From Muscardinus avellanarius (Eukaryota > Chordata > Mammalia > Rodentia > Gliridae), in NCBI GenBank assembly GCA_963383645.1, contig OY726572.1, positions 68,951,738 through 69,015,737 of the forward strand: a stretch of DNA of 64,000 nt, written 5' to 3'. A program made the position numbers and the translations under genes. This document shows, one piece after another, positions 44,591 to 64,000 of this stretch (position 1 is the first letter of the stretch; every line of letters starts with the position of its first letter). The notes below the pieces were generated by a model, which saw only the letters and a list, made by a program, of their open reading frames with translations, was not told the origin of the DNA and did not search any database.

Positions 44591-44991
44591 TAGCCAGGCA
44601 TGATGGCACATGCCTGTAATCCCAGTACTTGGGAGGCTGAGACAGGAGAATTGCAGGTTCAAGGCCAGCCTCAACAACTTAGTGAGACCATGCTTCAAAA
44701 TTAAAAATAAGCCGGGTGTGGTGGTGCACGCTTGTAATCCCAGCGTTCGGGAGGCTGAGACTGGAGGATTGCGGTTCTCGTACAGCCTCAGCTACTACTT
44801 AGTGAGGCCCTCTGCAACTTAGCGAGACCCAGTTTCAAAATAAAGAATAAAAAATTGGGCAGGGGGTGTAGCTCAGAGGTCAAATGCCCCTGGGTTCCAT
44901 CCCCACCCCCCCCACACAAAAAAAAAATTAAAAATTAAATAGGGCTAGGGATGTAGCTCAGTAGTAGAGTGCCCTGGGTTCAATCCCCAGT

Positions 44992-45046
<55 letters not shown>
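44591..45046 (+). repeat. Serial B1-dID SINEs ending in (CA)n
   Basis: A B1 half (44591-44708), a complete SINE (44710-44930), an ID unit (44941-44993), then about 26 CA units. Confidence 0.8.
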
Positions 45047-45048
<2 letters not shown>

Positions 45049-45745
45049 CTACAGATTAAAAGAGACTAAGTAGGCAGAGAGCAGAGCCAAGATGGTGCCC
45101 CAGTCAGAAAACAAAACTGTCCTGTGCATGAGCTGGATGTCAACATCTAAAGATGGGATCTGAGCCAGATGCTTAGGGTGGTCCCCTCCAAATGACTTAT
45201 TATGAATAAAGTAGTGAAACAAACTATAAAAGCATTTGAGGAGTCCACCTATGGATTCTGATGCTTTTTGTGTTTTCTGAAGCATCATTATCTTCTTGGA
45301 TAACCAGAGGGTAACTGAGTATCTTCTACAATAAGGTCCTGATACCTAGCCATGTAAACGAAAAATGAACACAAAGTTTTTGTGTCTTCTTAAACAGTTC
45401 CCTCTGAATCCGCGTTTCGGTGTCTGCATGCCATTGTAAGTTCCTCGGCTATTTAATATGCGAACTCCAAATGGCTTCAGGGAAATTTGAATAATGGATA
45501 TTTGATTAATAATTTTTGTGTGATAATGGTATTGTCATTTTCTCTATCTTTTAGGAATATTAAAAATCCTTTAGGATGAAATAATTCAATGATAAAATGC
45601 CTGGGATTTTCTTCAAGATAATCTTCAGGGAGAGGGGATACAGATGAAATAAGATCAGCTGTGGGATGATAAATATGGTACATGGAGATTCATTACACTC
45701 TACTATCTTCATTTGTATGTTTAATTTTTTTTCATAATACAAAGT
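45047..45745. other. Unassigned AT-rich segment
   Basis: No gene recognised. ORFs are short and mutually overlapping. Confidence 0.4.
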
Positions 45746-45749
45746 AATA

Positions 45750-46190
45750 AGCCGGGCATGGTGGTGCACGCCTGTAATCCCAGCATGTGGGAGGCTGAGA
45801 CAAGAAGATCGTGGTTTGAGGATGCTTCAGCTACTTAGGCCCTTTGCAACTCAGTGAGACCCTGTTTCAAAATAAAGAACAATGCCGGGCATGGTGGCGC
45901 ACGCTTGTAATCCCCGCGCTTGGGAGGCGGAGACAGGAGGATCGCGCCGGTTCAAAGCCAGCCGCGCTGGCTTACGAGACCCTGTTTCAAAATATAAAAA
46001 AAAATAGGTCTGGGAGTGTAGCCCGGAGGTAGATGGGCTTCCAGGAACCCCAGTACCACCAAAAAAACAAAAACAAAAACAAAAAAAACAAAATAAAGAA
46101 CAACAACAAAAAAATAGGGCTGGGGGTGTAGCTCGAAGGTAGACTGCCCTTGGGGTTCATTCCCAGTACTGAAAAAAAAAAAAGAAGAAA
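45750..46190 (+). repeat. Nested B1-dID SINEs
   Basis: A B1 half (45750-45880) with a young complete SINE inserted after its aaaataaagaaca linker (45884-46090). The linker word recurs at about 46091-46105 and the older ID half continues at 46113-46170. Confidence 0.85.
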
Positions 46191-46194
46191 AAGA

Positions 46195-49080
46195 AAACAA
46201 AACTAATAAAACACAGGTGAGAAACAAATATTTACTCTGGTAATGGTTACTTAAGCAAGAAGAGTCTTGTTCCCACACCCCAACTCCCCAGCCTTCTAGA
46301 GAGGAATGAAGCCAGACATCCTTGGCTGCTGCTCTGCGGACCTTCTCAGAGCTCCCAGAGCCATCTGTCCCTGGAGCATCAGGCTGACACAGGTATGAAA
46401 CACGTCTCCATACACACAGAGGAGCCAGCTCTGTGGAACGTAACATGCAGAAGCAGGAGGGGCCACTCATCCTCACACCCTATGTTCTCCAGGTGTCTTG
46501 GGCCCACTGGTCAGGGGTCAAGTTTATCAGTGCCATGCATGATAAACATGCTTTCCCAGTTTGGCACCTGGGCTTTCAGGCACATCTGTTGCTTATTCAA
46601 TATTCAGCCCCAAGTCTGGAGAGAGACCTTAGCTCAGGGTCCTTGCACATTTCCTAGAATTAGCCAGCAACAGATTTAGGTCTTTGTATTGCCCCTAATC
46701 CTACTACATCGGGGAAGCACACACAGAAAATGTGAACCAAGCAAGCAGATTCAAATTGTGGGAGGTACGGGGATTGCCTCTAGGTGTAGTGTCTCTCTTA
46801 GCCCTGGCCTGCTAAGAGTAAACAATGTCTGCATGGTAGAAAACAATTAGTAACCACTCCGAAACAATCTGAAAGTTGGGGCATCAAGGACTACCTAGCC
46901 TTGGGGGTTCAAGATGTAGACCTGTATCATACGTGCATCTTGGGATGCGGCTGCTTGTATTTCACTTCTATTTACTTGTTGCTATTGCCCAGATCTCCAT
47001 TTTTACTGAGCACCTCTATCAAGCATACTACTGCATTCAATCTTCCCCCTAAAGCTTGCATGAGGAAGCACTAATACCTAAGGAAGCTGCTGCTGACCTC
47101 ATAGTGCAATAAAGAAATAGGTGCTAGATTAAGCTACTTTACCAAGTGAGGAGTTAGGTATCAGTCCCATTTTTACTTGACAAAGCTGCCTCCATGTTGG
47201 GGCAGGTAAAGTTAGTCCTAGGAATTGGGCCAAGAGCCCCCAAAAGAGAGGGGCTCCTATGGCAGAGCTGAGAACATACACATCCTGCCCTGCCAACTCC
47301 TAGCCAGCTGGCGTGGTGCTGTGACACTGGCAGTTTGAGATTTGGATATATCAAAACCAGCTATTACCAAAATATGCTCCATCCTTGGTATAAAGAGCTC
47401 CTTGCCAGGCCTCTCCTTCACCAGCACATCCTAATTTCCAGAAATCACTCCCATCATGGCCATTTACCAGGCCATCCCCTGGCCACTGGACCTCCACAGC
47501 TCCAATGACAGTCCGTGATGAGCAGATGCCACCTGGGAGACAGCAGTACTGGTGAGCCCCTCCTCCAACCCAATTTCTGCGCCCTCTATCCCGAGGAGAT
47601 GGCTCTTCCAGTTCATCAGGCATCTGTGAATCACCCTGGCCATGTGCCCTCTGGGTTTCTCAAACTCTCTCCTCTCTTGGCCCCATGACACTCCCCGGGG
47701 GTCCTCTGTGCCAGTGGACGCTCCTTCAGGCTCTGTGACTCTCAAGGCCACCACGGGAGCCCGTCTGCCCCCTGATGACCTGAGCTTCAGGTTCTCTCCG
47801 CCGCATCTGACTCTCCAGGTCTCTTTGCTCTGTCCTTACTGACTCCTGCAGGCCAGCGCCCGCATTCTGTTCCCCACAGTCCTTCAGGACTATGAGGAAA
47901 TGCCACGGGGCACACAGCCCCCTCGGGTTCCAGGGAGCTAACACGCAAGCAGTAGACAGACAGGAAGGAGAGCAGGTGAGCTTCCTTGCCATCAAGCCCA
48001 CACGTGGCATTTCTGTGTAGTCTACCCAGGGACACCTCACATAGGCAAGTGACTAGCTGTGTCTGTGACGCAGAAGAAACTCACTAAACACACTTTTGAC
48101 TTTTCTCCTTTTCTCACTGCTCTAGAATTGCACCAATAAAACACTGGCACTGAAGCTTTGCCTCAGGCTGTTCTCTAAGTAACCTGAATGAAGACACTGA
48201 ACCCACCCAAAAGGCTCCTTCAGCTGCCACTGACATGCTCCCGACTCACTCCCCAAACTTGACCTCCAGTTTGGACTTCTCTGCTGAGCTCCAGACGCAG
48301 TTGGATCCAACTCTCAGGTGGCTATCTCCATTCAGACATTCCCGCAGGCATCTCGAACTCACGTCCAGAACGAAACTCACAATTCTCCTCCTCAAACAGG
48401 GGCCCTTCTGTGTTTTGGGGACACAGCGATGGAAGACACCCTAAAGGAACTCTCAATCTGTCTAAAGGGGAAGATAGAGGAACTAACAATTACAGTGGAA
48501 ACAGATGCCAACAGCTGTAACGTAGTGCGGCAGGAGCAGGTAGGAAAGAGCGAGCCTTCTGTGGCTTGATGCGTGCCTGCGTTGGCTTGTTGAGCCTTTA
48601 GAAAACTGCTGCGGGACATCACTACTCCTACTTTATAAATAAGAGAACAGATCACCTTACCTGGTCATAAAGCAACTAAATTCGAGCACACCTGGAATAA
48701 AGGTTTACAATTTCCATCCCCCCACACACACTTCAAAGAAGAGCACCTAACAAGCTATAGGATTGAAAGTTTTCTGAGGTGGCAACACTAGAGCTATCTC
48801 AAAAAACGAACAGGAGTATAGGGGTGGGAAAGAGGGACGGAGAGGCGGAGAGGAGGAAGTATAGGGCATCCCCCTCTTGTTTCATGAGAAGAGGCCGGAG
48901 AGCACATGGGTGCCATGGAAACTCCAGGGGTCACTAAAGCTGGACCACCAGGCACGAAGGCCCGTGAGGAGACGTAGCCCTGTGAGGCAGGAGAGGTGGG
49001 CAGGACCGAATCATGGATGGCCTTGTGTGCCATTCTAATGAACTTAAATTTTAAATTCTAGATAGTTGGGCCATTTCAAG
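46195..49080. other. Longest repeat-poor stretch between SLC4A5 and DCTN1
   Basis: Nearly 2.9 kb without a clear SINE. Several opposed ORFs of 60-105 codons (for example 47464-48040 minus) show no recognisable domain or paired splice signals. It could hold untranslated exons or regulatory DNA, but nothing in the sequence proves it. Confidence 0.35.
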
Positions 49081-49103
49081 ATTTTGTTTTAAAATCTAGT
49101 TGG

Positions 49104-49294
49104 GGCCGGGCGTGGTGGCACACGCTTGTAATCCCCGTGCTTGGGAGGCGGAGACAGGAGGATGGCGCTGGTTCAGAGCCAGCCTCGCTGGCTTAAGAGA
49201 CCCTGTTTCCAAATTAAAAAAATATAAAATAGGTCTGGGAGTGTAGCCCGAAGGGAGAAGGGCTTCCAGGAACCCCAGTACCATAAAAAAAAAA
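49104..49294 (+). repeat. Young B1-dID SINE at a reused target
   Basis: Second-subfamily copy. The word aaatctagttgggg lies before and after it, and a related catctagttgg follows the next SINE. Confidence 0.88.
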
Positions 49295-49308
49295 AAAATC
49301 TAGTTGGG

Positions 49309-49509
49309 GCAGGGCATGGTGGCACACGCTTATAATCCCAGTGCTTGAGTGGCTGAGACAGAAAGATCGCACAGGTTCAAAGCCAGCCTCAGCTACTGAG
49401 TGAAGCTCTCATAACTTAGTGAGACCCTTTTTCCAAATAAAGTATAAAATAGGTCTGGGAGTATAGCCCAGAGGTAGAAAAGCCCCTGGGTTCCAAACCC
49501 AGTACCACC

Positions 49510-49551
<42 letters not shown>
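49309..49551 (+). repeat. B1-dID SINE with (CAA)n tail
   Basis: Forward copy at 49309-49510 plus about 14 CAA units, sharing its target word with the SINE at 49104-49294. Confidence 0.87.
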
Positions 49552-49818
49552 CCGCCCATCTAGTTGGAAGGACATTTCAAGATTTAAAGCAGGAAATGAC
49601 ATGGACTGGTTTTCATTTTGGAAAGATCCTGCTGGCATCAGTGTGGAAAACGTGGAAGAGAGGCAACAGAGCTTAGGTAACCAGCTGAAAGACTGTTGCC
49701 GTACCTACAGTAAGAGGTTAAACCCGAAGTTAGAAACACTGGGGGAAAATGGACGTATCTGAGAAATAGTAACAAAGGAAAAATGTGAACAGTGCTGGGG
49801 AATGAAATTAGCTAAGGA

Positions 49819-50019
49819 AGCCGGGCGTGGTGGCGCACGCTTGTAATCTCCGCACTTGGGAGGCAGAGACAGGAGGATCGCGCAGGTTCGAAGCCAGCCG
49901 CGCTGGTGTAAGAGACCCTGTTTCAAAAATATAAAAATAGGTCTGGGAGTGTAGCCCGGAGGTAGAAGGGCTTCCAGGAACCCCAGTACCACCAAAAAAA
50001 AAAAAAAAAAAAAAAAAAA
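49819..50019 (+). repeat. Young B1-dID SINE with clean target duplication
   Basis: Forward copy with an A25-type tail. The word gaaattagctaagga lies on both sides (about 49804 and 50020). Confidence 0.9.
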
Positions 50020-50437
50020 GAAATTAGCTAAGGAGAGTGAAGAGGTTTGTGGCTTGCCGCACCCAGGACAGAAGGAATGATCTCAGCTTTGGACACACTG
50101 ACTTTGAGACAGATGCTTGTAGGGCACTGAGAGGGAGTAACTGAATGAGTCCGGCATTCAGAAGAGGAGCAGTTCAAGCAGGGAGAAACCAAGAAGGGAA
50201 AACGGTGGAACAAGAAAGTCCTATTGTCTTCTCAAAGTGCCATCGGAAGTTGCCCGGTCTTGGCCCGCCGTATCTTACCCACTGATCAGAAGGCAGGTCA
50301 GCAGCTAGGGTAGAAAGGTCAGTAAATGCAATGCAAATGCAGGGAAAGGACGGCGCGGTGTGCGATTTACTTGGCTCTAGAGAAACCAAATTTGGAGATA
50401 ATGAGGTGAGGAATATCTGGTGTCAAGACGCGTGTTG

Positions 50438-50885
50438 CCCAGAATGGTGGTGCATGCCTGTAATCCCAGTACTTGGGAGGCTGGGACAGGAGGAATGCAG
50501 TTCAAGGACAGCCTCCGCAACTAGTAAGATTCTCATCAACCTAGCAAGACCCTGTTTCAAAATAAAAATAAAATAGGCTGGGGTGCAGCTCAGGGGTAGA
50601 ATTCCCCTGGGTTCAATCTCCAGTACCACAATAAATAAATAAATTAATGAATTCATTAATAAATGCTGGGCGTGGTGGCACACGCTTGTAATCCCCGCGC
50701 TTGGGAGGCTGAGACAGGAGGATCGCACAGGTTTGAAGCCAGCCTCAGCTACTTAGTGAGGCTCTCAGCAACTTAGTGAGACCCTGTTTCCAAAAAAAAA
50801 AAAAAAGGTCTGGGAGTATAGCCCAGAGGTAGAAAGCCCCTGGGTTCCACCCCCAGTACCACCAAAAAAATAAAAATAAAAATAA
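50438..50885 (+). repeat. Two forward B1-dID SINEs
   Basis: An older copy at 50438-50632 with an AAAT tail, and a second at 50664-50868. Confidence 0.8.
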
Positions 50886-50889
50886 ATAA

Positions 50890-51860
50890 ATAACTTTGTC
50901 AGCCAGTTCTGTGGGAATTAAAGTCTAACAGCCTAAGGTGTCTTTTGTATGTAATAAATCTTATGCATCTAGAATAATACTAGCTAAATGTACCATATTT
51001 GAGAATACTGAGGAAAGCACCAAAATCATTTTCTTTTGGGGCCCCAGTTAAGAAAGGCTACAGGTATAGAGTAGGCAAACTGACCTTCCCAGAGGGCGCT
51101 CTGAGAACATGTCCATGGACGCCCTCCTGTCTGTCCCTTCCCAAGAGAAGCACCACGTGAGTGCAGGGCTTTGCCAGCTGAACTGCTCCAAAGGACAAGG
51201 AAGGGTCTCTTGGGGAGTGTGGGCTGGACTTCTTTCCCAAAGTGAGCAATAAAAGAGAACATCAAGGATCCGGCTAACTAGATGGGGACTACGTTCTAAA
51301 ACGCTGGAGTGCTGCTCATAGGCTCAACTGGTCCTAGCCCTCAAGGTGTTTTGGCTGGTCTGGGCTGAGACCCAGAAATCTGTGAATTTTACAAAGTAGC
51401 TCCGCAACTGATACCGGTCTGCAGTGGTGTCTGGGAGTAGCTTCGTAACTCCATCCTTTCTTACTGGTCCACCGTTTCCCTGTTTAATAACCATTCCCGG
51501 TGAGAGTCCCAGGTCTAAAGGGGAGATTGGTCAGTGCTTCAGAAAGTTGGCTGAGGTGATCACATCATTATTCCGACTCTGGAAACTGGACGAAGAGCAG
51601 CGGGAGCTCCAGGAAGCAGCACAGAGCTGGCAGAGCTATATACCCCTGGCCTTCCTGAGTTCCAAAATGAATGTAGGTGCCCAACCCTAAGTCTAGCCTT
51701 TCCCCCTCGCTGGGTAACTCACTGTGCAGGCATCTAAGGGGAATCCTGCCAGTCACCAGACAGGGGCCCTCCCACCTGACGCAGCTGAAGCCTCTTCGGC
51801 ACACTTCCTCCCCATTCCTGCTTTGAAGCAAGTGGCCTGTGTCCCACTCTCAACACCACA
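50890..51860. other. Sequence 3' of DCTN1, no gene recognised
   Basis: Downstream flank of DCTN1. ORFs at 51026-51265 minus and 51424-51690 plus have no recognised family. Confidence 0.4.
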
Positions 51861-51867
51861 CAGAAAG

Positions 51868-52210
51868 CACTGAAGCAGAAGTTGCTTTAATCAAGGGGTG
51901 AAGTCCTCAATCAGGGGGACCTCACTCTACCTTTGGTGGTGGGGTCTCAGCCTACCCCCCACATGCCCTGAGGCCCCTCAGGAAGAGGGAGCAGCTGAAT
52001 CACAATTATGGAAGAGGCCGGGGCTAGAATGGAGTAAGCAGGTTAAGGGGCAGGGGCAGGGGCAGGGCACTGACAGGCCCCGAGCAAAGCTGAACGGGTA
52101 GGAGGAGCTTAGCCCACGTGGTTCTACCTGGGGGCCGGCTGAGGTGCTGTGCATTGTGCAGAGGGCACCAGGCGGGCTGAGGATCGACGCAGACAGTGGG
52201 GGAGGAGTGC
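51868..52210 (-). other. DCTN1: DCTN1 3' untranslated region
   Basis: From the stop codon at 52211 to a cleavage point estimated 15-25 nt past the ATTAAA signal. About 340 nt, including a short G/C-rich repeat (ggggca units, plus strand 52049-52067). The left end is an estimate. Confidence 0.7.
51886..51891 (-). terminator. DCTN1: DCTN1 poly(A) signal ATTAAA
   Basis: The minus strand reads GATTAAAGCAACTTC. GT-rich TGTGTGGTGTTG follows about 30 nt downstream, a normal downstream element. Confidence 0.75.
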
Positions 52211-62964
<10,754 letters not shown>

Positions 62965-64000
62965 CTATTCAGAGAGGGACAGGGGCAGACCAGAAAGAGA
63001 ACAGAGGATGGAGGTGGTGAAAGGGGGACAGACAGAGCATGAGAGAGAGGCAAGGGAAGGGACACCGAAGGGGAAAGGCGGAAAGAGTGTGAATGCACAA
63101 GAAGAACAGACACAGAGTAACCGGGAGAGGGAAAGCGACACAGTCAGAAAGCAACAGTGACAAAGGAGCGGGAGGAGAAAGGGAGGAAAGAACGGGGGAA
63201 ACATAAGATTACAAGGTTCCTCCTTTGGCACCGACCCCACATTCCTCCCAGCTCTGCACTACCTTTACAACAGAAGCCCTCACTCCCAGGACTCCCTCTG
63301 CGACCCACTTGTAATCATTCTAGCAATTTCTTAATATTCTTGGTCCCATCCTTGCTCTGGGTCCATGCCCAACTCTCCCAAGGGACAAAGGAATCTCAAT
63401 GTCATTCCCAGAAAAAAAGAACAGATTAGAGTTTGTCCTCAATTTTCATGTTACCAGAGAAGGCTGGACTAAAAGTCAGGATTCCAGGCTCTCCCTTGCT
63501 AGGCTCTCCCTACTCTTTGGAAGTCAATCTACATTGCCTTCCCTTGGTCTGTGCCAGGGAATCCTACAGGTAAAAGGGCCAAGGTGAAAGTTACAGCCCT
63601 AGATCCCCCCTTGGAACAAGGCAAATACAGCCAACCCTTCTGTACTTATTACCCAGGCCCCTGTGGGGTGGGGGGCCGAAGAGCTGCCCCAAAGGCCCAA
63701 ACCTGGAACAAACAAGCCTGTCCAGTGCTCTCTCTTGCTGTGCTGGACTCAAGTTCTCTTGGTGGGCTGACACTCAAAAAGCACAGGCTACCACCAACAC
63801 CCCCACCAGAAGGCTTTCACAGACACACTCCCCGCCTCACTCTGAAATTTTATACTGCCACATTCTCCACTTCTTTTCTAATCTCTCTCCTCAAAACTGG
63901 TCAAAATTATCTTGTTCAAGAAAGTCTGTCTTGATTAACCACAACCACTCTCACTTCTCTTTTATACTCAACCTAGTGGTTTAGATGACCCCCTAAGAGC
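62965..64000. other. DCTN1: DCTN1 intron
   Basis: Upstream of window exon 1. I looked for the small basic exons that precede it in human and did not find one with splice sites in the minus strand. No SINE recognised. 62970-63200 is strongly purine-rich on the plus strand. Confidence 0.6.

Noticed and set aside
47464..48040. Opposed ORFs of up to 104 codons
   Set aside because: No domain, both strands open, GC-rich. Chance is the simpler reading.
62965..64000. Upstream DCTN1 basic microexons within the window
   Set aside because: No minus-strand AG-exon-GT segment encoding the expected Thr/Arg/Lys-rich peptide was found. They should lie farther right.

Overview
The window is mammalian nuclear DNA, most probably from a squirrel-family rodent. 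Introns are GT-AG with vertebrate-like exon sizes. Dozens of composite SINEs join a 7SL-derived B1 half to a tRNA-derived ID half, the B1-dID type known from Sciuridae and relatives. Long (CA)n and (CT)n tracts are frequent. No bacterial, organellar or CRISPR feature was seen. The species call is an inference from the SINE type.

Layout. (1) 1-21,450 is intronic or intergenic: SINEs, microsatellites, old L1, MIR, L2 and MaLR pieces. It holds one recognisable coding exon on the minus strand at 3,544-3,618, which matches the start of SLC4A5 (electrogenic Na/HCO3 cotransporter NBCe2). (2) 21,454-31,451 is a full-length class II (betaretrovirus-like, ERVK) provirus on the plus strand: LTR - PBS - gag - pro (dUTPase plus protease) - pol - env - LTR, flanked by the 6-bp duplication TTTATA. 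The LTRs (about 1.49 kb) differ by one substitution and one 1-nt indel. gag, pro and pol are open with every catalytic residue checked in place. env is split by a 1-nt frame break at an A8 run. (3) 31,458-51,860 is again repeat-rich without a recognised gene. (4) 51,868-62,964 on the minus strand carries the last 25 exons and the 3' UTR of DCTN1 (dynactin p150Glued). I derived all exon boundaries by hand: every junction has an AG acceptor and GT donor, and phases agree throughout to give 1,134 codons plus stop. The CAP-Gly end of the gene lies beyond 64,000. (5) 62,965-64,000 is DCTN1 intron.

Together: SLC4A5 and DCTN1 run in the same direction (right to left), the same order as on human 2p13. 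The provirus sits between them, antisense to both, so its poly(A) signals do not act on the host genes' sense strand. It shows two betaretroviral -1 frameshift signals, A AAA AAC with a pseudoknot-capable sequence and A AAT TTT. Its env leader is arginine-rich with a Rec/Rem-like layout, and its U3 contains unexplained small ORFs. By LTR identity it is a very recent insertion and is the most interesting object here.
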